A DNA stretch of 9,285 nucleotides from Victivallales bacterium (GTDB taxonomy: Bacteria > Verrucomicrobiota > Lentisphaeria > Oligosphaerales > Oligosphaeraceae). Shown here one piece after another: positions 1 to 7,385 of this stretch. Positions within the stretch are counted from its first letter, which is position 1. The number at the start of each line of letters is the position of its first letter. Both the position numbers and the translations under genes were made by a program. The stretch is taken from contig JAFRLP010000296.1 in assembly GCA_017431185.1 (NCBI GenBank), forward strand, positions 1-9,285. Direction: 5' to 3'. Below the pieces are notes generated by a model that saw only the letters and a program-made list of their open reading frames with translations, did not search any database and was not told the origin of the DNA.

Positions 1-1916
1 GCCAGATTCACAACATTCCTGAGCAATTGCAGGTGGGGTTGCACGGGGGTCTGCGCCTTGGAGAGCAATTGCTTCAGCGCCAACTGCGAAGGGGCGTCGG
101 ACGCATGGAGCAGGGAGTGCAATTCGAGGCAGATACGGCTACGAATCAGTTGCAGGTCTTGGTCATAATCGCGCAGGATCCTGTCCCATTGTCTATTCTT
201 CCTGAGCAGTTCCGCGTTGCAGGTCTGACGGCGGCGCTCGTCACCGGACGGCAACCCCCCGGGCCGTTCCGGCAGGTTGGAGGGGGTCCAGCTTTTCTGG
301 AGGCGCGCCAGTGCCTGGTCTGAGAAGTTCTGCCTGGCCTGCTCCGCGGGCTTTTGCAGTTGCAGAAGGACTTCCCTGCGCAGTTTTTCCACGTTCTCCG
401 CAAAATCTTTCACATTGACTTCCGCATTGCCGCGCTGTTCCTTGAGTCTCTCTTCCTCCGCCTGCTTTGTTTGGCGCAGTTCGGCAGCCTGATGGAATTG
501 CCGGCTGGCCTCCTGGACAACCTTCCACTGCCTTTGCCATTGGGAGGAGAACTGCGGGAGTTTCTGTCCATCAGGGCACAGCACCGTCAGATTGTCAAGA
601 TACGGTGTCTCCTGAATGCTGGGCTGATACACCAGTTCGTTGTCCTCAGTCAATTCCAGATGGCCTGGCGGGGGCAGTGCTTCCAGCGGTTGCCGGCTAG
701 GCTGGGAAGGAGTTTGAGGCGCCTCCTCCGACGCAATGGGAGTTTCCCCAATGGCCGGTTGCGCCGACGGGGGCGGGGAGGGCGGCGGAACTGGCTGCGG
801 GGTGGCAGGCTCCACATCCCGAGGTGGAGAGTGCGGTTGGTTGGGTGGCGTATGATTGCGACCGACTTGAAGGGCGACGAGAACGCCTGCCAGGCCGCCA
901 AGCAGCACCGTCAATAAAAGCGCGATTCGCAGTTTGCCTTGATTGGACTGGGAGGGCGGAAGCGGCAGAGCGGAGGCGATGCGCTTGCCTTCTCTGGCTG
1001 ATTTTCCAGGGGTGGCACGGGAGAGGGGGAGCGGACGCAATGCGATGTCCGGTGCGGTGGAGGGCTTGGGCTTATTCTTGACGGTCTCCTCCGTTGCCAG
1101 GGGAGCGGTGTGTGCGCGACCGTTGTCCACCAAGGGGAAGTCTGTTTGAGGGCAGGGGCCTGGTTGAATCAGCGAGGCGAAAAAGGTGCTGTTTCGTGGG
1201 CGTTGGCCGACTTGCGGTTCGTTGCCGCCGGCGCAGAAGCGCAGGAAACATTCGGCGTTGGTGCTCGCCTGAGTGTAATACGTGCTGAACGTGAAGCCAG
1301 GGAGGTCGCTGGCGGGGAGAATGGCTGCCGCTTCGGCAATCAGTTGGAGCAAGGCCTGACCATCGGCAGTTTTCCAATGGTACTCGATATCCAGGCTATT
1401 GCGGTCGTGGCGCAGAAAATGCTCCGCAGTCAGATAGCCCCAATTGGAGTCGCCCGCCAAATTCTGCCAGGTCTGCGGGGTGGAAGGCAGGGGGGCGATG
1501 GCTGCTGTTCGTGGCTCAAGCAACTGCGGCTCGCCCTCCCAGGAGGTGACAAAGTTCCCTTTCGCCAGGCAGATGGCGGCTGCTCCGCCAGGCAGAGCGG
1601 CGAACTCCTCTGGCTGGTCGAAGAACAGATGATGCGCCAGAATGTTGGAGCGGTTGGTGTAGTCGAATCCGGCGAAGGCGATTCGCGAGACAATCAGCAG
1701 GGGGCGCGTGCCCACCCGCAGACGCAGAAAGCGGAAATTGACGGGGTTCCGCGACGCATCTGGCGAATGCGCGGGAATCAGCAGTTTGTACGCGCTGAGT
1801 TTCTCCACCAGCGAAATCAGTTCCGCCGGGGCCCCACGGGTCCACGCCACCGAGCAGAAGCCGCTTATGCCAGGCCGCAGCCCTCGTTGCGCAGATGTGT
1901 ATATCAGTTCGTACAT
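1..1916 (-). CDS. GAP1-N2 domain protein with TM helix, Pro-rich linker and coiled coil (3' end cut by window)
   Basis: The reading frame is open from an ATG at 1916 to the left edge (638 codons, no stop seen). Residues 1-230 carry what I recognise as the GAP1-N2 domain (GTPase-associated protein 1, N-terminal type 2): MYELIYTSAQRGLRPG, GFCSVAWTRG (19-28), SRIAFAGFDYTNR (77-89) with LAHHLFFD (93-100), AGDSNWG (154-160), LIAEAAAILP (192-201) and TFSTYYT (209-215). Then come a basic linker (about 270-328), one hydrophobic helix (329-350), a Pro-rich spacer (about 355-417) and a charged, probably coiled-coil region (about 460-600). Basic residues before the helix suggest N-in topology, with the C-terminal part outside the membrane. 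Known family: GAP1 proteins are encoded next to GTPase genes in NTP-dependent conflict-type systems. The biochemical role of the domain is unknown to me. No Shine-Dalgarno is visible before the ATG, but the start matches the expected beginning of the domain. Partner genes should lie further left, outside the window. Confidence 0.82.
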   Translation of the reverse strand, partial: MYELIYTSAQRGLRPGISGFCSVAWTRGAPAELISLVEKLSAYKLLIPAHSPDASRNPVNFRFLRLRVGTRPLLIVSRIAFAGFDYTNRSNILAHHLFFDQPEEFAALPGGAAAICLAKGNFVTSWEGEPQLLEPRTAAIAPLPSTPQTWQNLAGDSNWGYLTAEHFLRHDRNSLDIEYHWKTADGQALLQLIAEAAAILPASDLPGFTFSTYYTQASTNAECFLRFCAGGNEPQVGQRPRNSTFFASLIQPGPCPQTDFPLVDNGRAHTAPLATEETVKNKPKPSTAPDIALRPLPLSRATPGKSAREGKRIASALPLPPSQSNQGKLRIALLLTVLLGGLAGVLVALQVGRNHTPPNQPHSPPRDVEPATPQPVPPPSPPPSAQPAIGETPIASEEAPQTPSQPSRQPLEALPPPGHLELTEDNELVYQPSIQETPYLDNLTVLCPDGQKLPQFSSQWQRQWKVVQEASRQFHQAAELRQTKQAEEERLKEQRGNAEVNVKDFAENVEKLRREVLLQLQKPAEQARQNFSDQALARLQKSWTPSNLPERPGGLPSGDERRRQTCNAELLRKNRQWDRILRDYDQDLQLIRSRICLELHSLLHASDAPSQLALKQLLSKAQTPVQPHLQLLRNVVNL

Positions 1917-2035
1917 TGAGGCAGGGGGATTGTATTTCTCATGGGAGGCGATTGCCTTTTAATGTAACACCGTTTTCGCAAAATTACAGCCGGACCCAGT
2001 GGAATCCTCCCCCCTTGTTTTTTTCCATCGCTGGT

Positions 2036-2064
2036 TTGACAAACCTGAAAAACGGTGGTATATT
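2036..2064 (+). promoter_or_regulatory. Sigma70-type promoter of the LacI-led operon
   Basis: A perfect -35 box TTGACA (2036-2041) is followed after exactly 17 bp by TATATT (2059-2064), one base from the -10 consensus. Transcription would begin near 2071, giving a leader of about 40 nt before the regulator's ATG at 2111. A pyrimidine/T-rich tract (about 2007-2026) lies just upstream. The divergent gene ending at 1916 has no comparably clear promoter in this gap. Confidence 0.8.
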
Positions 2065-2067
2065 TTC

Positions 2068-2085
2068 ATCTAAACATGTGTAGAT
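2068..2085. promoter_or_regulatory. Putative operator: 18-bp imperfect palindrome at the transcription start
   Basis: ATCTAAACATGTGTAGAT is an inverted repeat with a single mismatched pair (8 of 9 pairs match) centred on ACATGT. It begins 3 bp after the -10 box and covers the predicted start site, so a bound protein would block RNA polymerase. It lies directly upstream of a LacI-family gene, so autoregulation is the obvious inference. The centre is AT-flanked and is not the CG step typical of LacI operators. Confidence 0.6.
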
Positions 2086-2110
2086 AAGGATTTCCAGGTG
2101 ATTTTTCAAG

Positions 2111-3145
2111 ATGAACTTGCGGGAAATGGCCAATGAACTGGGGTTGTCGCCGACGACGGTGTCGGTGTGCCTGCATGGGGCGCCCGCCAAATTGGGGTTG
2201 TGCGCGGAGACGGTTGCCCGTGTTCGTTCCTTTGCGGAGCGGATGGGGTACGTGCCGAATCGACTGGCACGACGGATATTCCATCCGGAGTCCCAGGGTG
2301 TGATTGGGATATTGGTTCGCCGTGACAGCGCCCTGGAGCGCAATGAGCCTGTGGTCCAGGAGGCGATGGCGCGTCTGAATGCGTCAAGGCGGGAGTACAC
2401 GGTTGTGAGTTACGAGGAGGAGCGCTTTGTGGAGAACGTGCAGATGCTTCATGGCATGGCTGTGCGTCACGTCATCTGCCTGGGCGTCCTGCATAATGCG
2501 CCATTCGGGAGGCTGGAGTCGCTCAAGGGGCTGGCGTTGTACGTGCCGGACAGCTATGATGAGCCGAAGGGGATGCCGGAGTGCGTGCGTTTCTGCGGTT
2601 TCTGCGACCGCACGGCGTTCTATCGGGATTTGCGGGAGCGGTTGATGCGCGCCGGACTGGATCCGCTTGTCTGCAACCTGAGCATTGCGCAGCGCCTGGG
2701 CGATTTGTCCCTCTGCCCTGGCGAGGAATTCGGCGAAACCTCGGGGACGGAGAACTGCTTTGAACTGGGGCGGAGCATGGCCGCCCGCGTGGAGCGGATG
2801 TGGCGCGAGGGGCGGTGCCGGACCATCATTCTGGGCAATGACAGCGTGGTGCTTGGGCTGATGGGGGCGCTCCAGGACCGCGGTCTGCGGATTCCAGAGG
2901 ACCTCGCGCTCATCGGCTTCAACGACGTGCCCTACTGCGCCTATGTCCGGCCTGCCCTCTCCACGGTGAGACTGCCCGTCCTGCAGCATGTCCACGCCGT
3001 TCTTGACCATCTGCTGGATGGTGCGCCGCTTCCCCGCGTGGTGCGTTCCATGCCGACTCTGGTGCTGCGCGGCACCACCCCGAAAGCCTTCCAAAATGAA
3101 AACCGCCTGAACAGGATCTGCAAAAAGGAGAAGAAAAATGCGTGA
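2111..3145 (+). CDS. LacI-family transcriptional regulator
   Basis: This 344-aa DNA-binding repressor starts with a LacI-type helix-turn-helix (residues 2-23, [18 protein letters not shown]), followed by [12 protein letters not shown] (45-56), the region that carries the hinge helix in this family. The first sugar-binding subdomain is diverged. The second is clearly LacI-like: [19 protein letters not shown] (241-259), [12 protein letters not shown] (261-272) and [10 protein letters not shown] (281-290). The usual Arg of the TVSR recognition motif is Val (TVSV), so sequence preference may differ from standard members. The protein is cytoplasmic, and its ligand is probably a sugar released by the operon's hydrolase (inference). 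AGGTG about 10 nt before the ATG is a plausible ribosome site. It is the first gene of a three-gene operon; its last 8 nt overlap the next gene, which suggests translational coupling. The palindrome at the promoter implies self-repression. Confidence 0.92.
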   Translation: MNLREMANELGLSPTTVSVCLHGAPAKLGLCAETVARVRSFAERMGYVPNRLARRIFHPESQGVIGILVRRDSALERNEPVVQEAMARLNASRREYTVVSYEEERFVENVQMLHGMAVRHVICLGVLHNAPFGRLESLKGLALYVPDSYDEPKGMPECVRFCGFCDRTAFYRDLRERLMRAGLDPLVCNLSIAQRLGDLSLCPGEEFGETSGTENCFELGRSMAARVERMWREGRCRTIILGNDSVVLGLMGALQDRGLRIPEDLALIGFNDVPYCAYVRPALSTVRLPVLQHVHAVLDHLLDGAPLPRVVRSMPTLVLRGTTPKAFQNENRLNRICKKEKKNA

Positions 3146-3917
3146 AAATGCGTCGCGGTTCACCCTGATTGAGTTGCTCGTCGTCATCGCCATAATCTCG
3201 ATACTTGCGGCGATGCTCCTGCCTGCGTTGAGCAAGGCGCGGGAGAAGGCAAGGACAATCTCCTGCGCCAGCAACCTGAAGCAGTTGGGTCTGGCGTTTG
3301 CCCTTTACAATGATGACAATGCGGGATTCTATCCCTACACCGGCAAGCGGACGGAGGAGGAGACCAACGAGGATTGCGCCGAGAACGCCAGCGACACCCT
3401 GGGCTTCTTCTGGCACAAGGTGCTCCAGAAATACTACCTCCATGGCAAAATCTGCTCGAACAGGGGCAACAAGAATTACGTCTGCCCTGCGCATTTCCCC
3501 GACAAGCTGTTCCAGCAGTACATCAGTTACGGGTACAACCACCAGAACATCGGGTCGAGCAAGCGGGCGAAGTCCGCGAAACTGACGAGCAACGAGTACA
3601 CGCCTGCGCAGGCGGGGCAGCTGCGCAGGCCGTCGCGCACGGTCTGCACCATGGACGCCATGCAGGTGAGCGACACCTCCCTGACCCCGCAGACGCAGCG
3701 TGGATACTATACCGTCAATGACGTGCCCACATCGTCCCTCACCGGAACCAACGCCATGTATCCCGCCGCACGGCATTTGGGTACGCTCAATGTCCAGTGG
3801 TGCGACGGGCATGTCACCAATGTCAGGATTCCCGGCTATGAGGACTATGTGAATGCGCCTTACGTCCCCTCCGTTTTTGGAAAAACCACCGATGATGAAA
3901 ACTGCTGGAACCGCTGA
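3138..3917 (+). CDS. Prepilin-type N-terminal methylation protein with H-X9-DG C-terminal motif
   Basis: This 259-aa protein has a short basic leader followed by a type IV pilin/type II pseudopilin signal: [20 protein letters not shown] (8-27), with the conserved Glu at +5 (E12). The residue before the cleavage point is Arg7, not the classical Gly. A heptad-like helix follows ([22 protein letters not shown]). The end has the exact H-X9-DG motif, His213 to Asp223-Gly224. Seven cysteines are present in the globular part (43, 80, 106, 116, 170, 222, 256). This family is hugely expanded in Lentisphaerae and Planctomycetes and often sits among sulfatase or glycosidase genes; its function is not established. 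A strong AGGAG (3126-3130), 7 nt before the ATG, lies inside the end of the LacI gene, and the two coding regions overlap by 8 nt. The 12-nt gap to the hydrolase gene indicates co-transcription and suggests a role in surface display, secretion or binding of the glycan (inference). Confidence 0.9.
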   Translation: MRENASRFTLIELLVVIAIISILAAMLLPALSKAREKARTISCASNLKQLGLAFALYNDDNAGFYPYTGKRTEEETNEDCAENASDTLGFFWHKVLQKYYLHGKICSNRGNKNYVCPAHFPDKLFQQYISYGYNHQNIGSSKRAKSAKLTSNEYTPAQAGQLRRPSRTVCTMDAMQVSDTSLTPQTQRGYYTVNDVPTSSLTGTNAMYPAARHLGTLNVQWCDGHVTNVRIPGYEDYVNAPYVPSVFGKTTDDENCWNR

Positions 3918-3929
3918 CGGAGGTATGAG

Positions 3930-6900
3930 ATGAAAACGATAGCGGGATTGCTGTTGTGGATGGCGTTGTTTGCGGGGGCTTTCGAGGTGAGGGAGGAAAA
4001 CGGGCGATTCCTGATCACGCATGGCGGGCGCGAAATCGTCGCCGCCATCGACAGCAGCGGGCTGGGCGAAGGCTCCAAGGCAAGTCAAACTCGGCTGCCG
4101 GACGGCGGGCGCGCCTGGAACCGCTGGTCGGAACAGCGGGACACGCGCATCCGGCAGGAGGTCGCCGTCACCGCTGACGGAAGCGAGGTGGAAATCACCA
4201 TGATTGGCGAGTGCGACGCCTATCCGGCCAGTCCGGAACGCCAAATCGTGCTGACTGTCCCCTGGCGGACTGTGGCGGGGAAGAGATACCGCGGTCTGAT
4301 TGGCAACGGACGGGACTGGCGCGAAGGGCAGGGCGTGTTTGCGGATGGGCAGCCGCCAGTCCCGGACGTCTGGCGTTACCTGGAGATTGACGGCCTGGTG
4401 TTTGACTTCAACCCCATTGGCGCGGGGGATGACGCGCTCTCCTACACCACAGGTGCCATCCGCGGAGTCTGGAGGGTCAGCAGGGAGGGGGAGGACCTGC
4501 GTTTCACCTCCGGCTCGACACTTCCCGAACGCGGCGGCATGACTGGCGCCAAGGTGGTGATTCGCGAAGGGCGCATGGAGTCGGATTTCCCCTCCCACCA
4601 CGCCTTGCGGACCTACCATTATCCAGTGCGTCTGCCGATTTCGCGGCTCTACTCCTTTGGGTCTGGCAGGCATGGGCGGCAGTATGCCGCCGCCGACACG
4701 TCCGGCATCGCGTTTGGCGGGGAGTTCGGCTGGCTGGGGGAACCCGAACTCCGTGTCATCAGCCCCGGGCCCGAGGGCGCGTTCTATTCCGCCGTGGCGG
4801 GGAGCAACGCCGTGTTCCGCATTGCGGGACTGGTGCCCGGACTCCATTTCGTTCAGGTCGCCAGCGGCAATTTCAGCGGTGCGGAAAATGGCTTTGCCAT
4901 CCGAGTGAACGGGCGCGTGGCCTTGGAGAAATCCGCTGTCGCCGCACGAGAACTCCTGACGGTCGCGCTGCCCGTATGGGTCGAAGGCGACTCCGTGGAT
5001 ATCCAATTTGACGGCGACTTCCTGGTCTCCGCCATCGGCTCCGCCTTTCTGATGGCCCGCTCCGAGGACTTCAACTACCGCCGCGGATACTGGGTCAGCG
5101 ACGGCTACGAACCCGCTGTCATCTACCGCAACGACGAGACCAAGCCCGACGCCGTGTTCCAGGTGGCGGTGGAGCGCATTCCCATGCCCGTGCCGGGTGA
5201 GGAGGACTCCGCTCCGCGCCGTCCATTCGCGCGGGAGAGGGAGTTGCCGGACGCGGAGGCCCCCGAAATGGCCTGGACGCGACACGCCTGCATCCACCAT
5301 CTGGGCTACAACCTGGCCACCATGGCGGAGTATCGCGAGCCAGCCCTGCTGGAACGAAGGCTCGACGAACTTCAGGCGCAGGGTGCCACCGTCGTGCAGG
5401 TTTCGGGGATGCACTCCCGCCATACCTATGTCAACAGCATCGAGCGTGGCAAGCAAATGGTGGCGCAGGTGGTCAAGGCGGCGCACGCCCGGGGGCTGAA
5501 GGTGATGGACCACCATGACGCCACCCTCTGCTGGAATGAGGGAGCCGGCTTCCGGACGGTTTCCGAGCGCCTGGCGGAGACGGTGCGGGGGCTGCCTGAC
5601 CAGATGCCCAATGCATCCTTTTGCATCATGAATCCCGTCTTCAACCGCACCTATCGCGACTATCTGCTGGACTTGGTGCGGGCTGGCGTTGACGCCTTTC
5701 AGTGCGACGAGGTCTATTTCTTCGGGTATGGCTGTGGCTGCCGCCATTGCCGTGCCGCGTTCCAGGCCGACACAGGCTGGCAACTCCCGCTCAACGAGTT
5801 GGATGCACGGCTTGGAAACCAGAAGAGCCTGCTGTGGAAGACCTACCTGGAATGGCGAAAGGTCAAGGTGGCGGACTGGTTTCTGGACTTCCGGCGGGAG
5901 GCGAAGGCCATCAATCCCCATCTGACCTTGAGCGCCTACACGACGCACTGGGGCTTCCGCTCCCCCGCCGCCTCGCTAGGCAAGGGAGTTGACCTTGTGG
6001 AGATGGCCAGGGCGGTCAACCTGATGGGCACGGAGGTCATGCCGCGAAACTGCCTGGCCGCCGAACGCTCCCTCGTCCCCTACCGAAAGATGTACAATTC
6101 CCTGCGCAGCCTGACGGGCATCCCGCTTTGGGCCTGCCTCTACGGCTCGCACAATGACGCCCGGTATTTTGGGTGGGCCGCCTGCAACCTGGCCGCCCAG
6201 ACTGCGTTCATGGTCGATAAGCCGCGCATCAACGAGACGGACTTCCTTGCCTTCGCGGCCTCCGAGGACAACATGGACTTCACCACCGCCCGTCCGATGG
6301 CTCAAGTCGCACTCTATTTCTCCCGTGCCAGCAGGGACTGGAATGCGGGCATGAACATGGGACGGGAACTGTTTGGACTGGCGCAGACTTTGGAGGAAAT
6401 CCATCTTCCCTACCAGGTCATTGCGGAGAACCTGCTGACCGCGGCGGGGTTGGCTCCGTTCCGTGTCCTGGCCATTGGCGCCGCCGGCTGCCTGGACAAT
6501 GGCGAGGTGGAGAGCATCCTTGCCTTCGCCCGCCAGGGCGGGACTGTGCTGATGAGCGGGGTGGCCGGCTTCTTTGACGAACTTGGCAGCCCCCGCCCCG
6601 CCTGGCCTTTCGCTCCGCAGTTCGGCTTCACGCCAAAATTGCAGCGGGGGCGGCGCGTTGTCCGCGTCTCCGCCGGACATGGAGGAGCGTCTGCCGAACT
6701 GCTGGAGCCATGCGCCGTTTATCTGCCCGGCGCGCCCGACGCCGTGCCGTGCCGGACGTCCCTGCTGGCCGTGGATGACAGCGGGAACGAGATACACACG
6801 GCATACGAGGCACCCTGCGGCAAGGGACGCCTGGTTTACCAGGCAGTGCCGGTGGCCGGCAACCTCTTCCAGGAGGAACTCACGGTGGGAAACACCTGGA

Positions 6901-7295
6901 AATTCCGGCTGGACGAGGGGCTGGCCTCCCTGTATCGGGGCTACCTGGCGAGAGTCCTCTCCCCTGCGGCGGTCTGGTCTGTGAAGGCCCCGACCAAAGT
7001 CCATGCGGAGATTTACCGTCAGGGTGACGCCTTTGTGGCCCATTTCCTCAACGCCACGGGAAACCGCTATCAGGTTGGCGAACTGGTGGAGGCCACGCCT
7101 TTGCAGCCATCCTGGCCTGCCCTGGCGCAGGACATTGTGTTCTCCTTGCCAGTCGCCTCCGTGCGCGAGGTGTATGCCGTCTCGCCCGATTTCCAGGGGC
7201 GGGTTCCATTGGAGTTCACGGTGACGGACGGAACACTCACGGCCACGCTCCCCGCCAAACTGCTGACGGCCTATGCCCTTGTCTGGATTCGATAA
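3930..7295 (+). CDS. Large secreted glycoside-hydrolase-like protein (TIM barrel plus GATase-like domain), family unassigned
   Basis: The protein has 1121 aa. A short signal peptide (1-17, AGA cut) predicts export. Residues about 20-440 look like beta-rich, non-catalytic modules, with a possible galactose-binding-like fold around 255-395. Residues about 450-770 resemble the TIM barrel of hypothetical glycoside hydrolases (GHL6/GH42-like): the DHHD motif (527-530), FQCDEVYFFG (590-599) followed by the cysteine cluster CGCRHC (602-607), and LMGTEVMPR (698-706). Asp593, Glu594 and Glu702 are the acidic residues best placed to be catalytic; this is inference. Residues about 790-925 resemble the class I glutaminase-like 'trimerisation' domain of GH42 beta-galactosidases (FRVLAIGAAGCLDNGEVESI, then ARQGGTVLMSG), and a small beta domain ends the chain. 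GGAGGT (3919-3924), 5 nt before the ATG, fixes the start. It is the last gene of the operon and presumably the enzyme that attacks the glycan sensed by the regulator. Substrate unknown. Confidence 0.78.
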   Translation: MKTIAGLLLWMALFAGAFEVREENGRFLITHGGREIVAAIDSSGLGEGSKASQTRLPDGGRAWNRWSEQRDTRIRQEVAVTADGSEVEITMIGECDAYPASPERQIVLTVPWRTVAGKRYRGLIGNGRDWREGQGVFADGQPPVPDVWRYLEIDGLVFDFNPIGAGDDALSYTTGAIRGVWRVSREGEDLRFTSGSTLPERGGMTGAKVVIREGRMESDFPSHHALRTYHYPVRLPISRLYSFGSGRHGRQYAAADTSGIAFGGEFGWLGEPELRVISPGPEGAFYSAVAGSNAVFRIAGLVPGLHFVQVASGNFSGAENGFAIRVNGRVALEKSAVAARELLTVALPVWVEGDSVDIQFDGDFLVSAIGSAFLMARSEDFNYRRGYWVSDGYEPAVIYRNDETKPDAVFQVAVERIPMPVPGEEDSAPRRPFARERELPDAEAPEMAWTRHACIHHLGYNLATMAEYREPALLERRLDELQAQGATVVQVSGMHSRHTYVNSIERGKQMVAQVVKAAHARGLKVMDHHDATLCWNEGAGFRTVSERLAETVRGLPDQMPNASFCIMNPVFNRTYRDYLLDLVRAGVDAFQCDEVYFFGYGCGCRHCRAAFQADTGWQLPLNELDARLGNQKSLLWKTYLEWRKVKVADWFLDFRREAKAINPHLTLSAYTTHWGFRSPAASLGKGVDLVEMARAVNLMGTEVMPRNCLAAERSLVPYRKMYNSLRSLTGIPLWACLYGSHNDARYFGWAACNLAAQTAFMVDKPRINETDFLAFAASEDNMDFTTARPMAQVALYFSRASRDWNAGMNMGRELFGLAQTLEEIHLPYQVIAENLLTAAGLAPFRVLAIGAAGCLDNGEVESILAFARQGGTVLMSGVAGFFDELGSPRPAWPFAPQFGFTPKLQRGRRVVRVSAGHGGASAELLEPCAVYLPGAPDAVPCRTSLLAVDDSGNEIHTAYEAPCGKGRLVYQAVPVAGNLFQEELTVGNTWKFRLDEGLASLYRGYLARVLSPAAVWSVKAPTKVHAEIYRQGDAFVAHFLNATGNRYQVGELVEATPLQPSWPALAQDIVFSLPVASVREVYAVSPDFQGRVPLEFTVTDGTLTATLPAKLLTAYALVWIR

Positions 7296-7316
7296 AGGGA
7301 ACGCGGCTATTCAGTA

Positions 7317-7372
7317 CCCCTGGCGGTGCGCAAACCGATTTTCCACGGCGGAATTCACCACCGCCGCAGGGG
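7317..7372. terminator. Long imperfect hairpin between convergent genes, possible bidirectional terminator
   Basis: CCCCTGGCGGTG (7317-7328) pairs with CACCGC-CG-CAGGGG (7359-7372): twelve pairs interrupted only by a 2-nt bulge, around a 30-nt loop. It lies 21 nt after the stop of the plus-strand hydrolase gene and 13 nt beyond the end of the minus-strand oxidoreductase gene, where a shared terminator is expected. Neither side has a proper U-tract, so Rho-independent function is uncertain. It could instead protect mRNA 3' ends. The rest of the 90-nt gap shows nothing else, apart from a 7-bp direct repeat GGCTATT (7305-7311 and 7384-7390) that may be chance. Confidence 0.42.
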
Positions 7373-7385
7373 CAGCGGCGAAAGG

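Noticed and set aside
354..917. A 187-codon plus-strand frame rich in Leu and Arg.
   Set aside because: Antisense to the transmembrane, Pro-rich and coiled-coil region of the GAP1-N2 gene, whose Pro/Glu/Gln codons produce this composition.
1188..1200. A possible frameshift in the GAP1-N2 gene at a run of five A (five T on the coding strand).
   Set aside because: Recounting the run showed the frame is continuous: the start at 1916 and the transmembrane segment are in the same frame.
1110..1919. A 269-codon plus-strand frame.
   Set aside because: Antisense to the conserved GAP1-N2 domain motifs; no start signal or protein-like pattern.
1946..1960. A small hairpin AGGC-GATT-GCCT followed by T residues between the divergent genes.
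   Set aside because: A 4-bp stem is too weak for a terminator, and no gene ends there on the plus strand.
2384..3274. A 296-codon minus-strand frame opposite the LacI gene.
   Set aside because: Antisense to conserved LacI motifs; its translation is low-complexity and unlike any family I know.
2919..5948. A 1009-codon open frame on the minus strand.
   Set aside because: It runs antisense through the clearly coding LacI 3' end, prepilin and hydrolase genes, has no recognisable motif, and is explained by the GC-rich codon use of the real genes.
5976..7043. A 355-codon minus-strand frame within the hydrolase gene.
   Set aside because: Antisense shadow with no domain signal; the plus strand is coding throughout.
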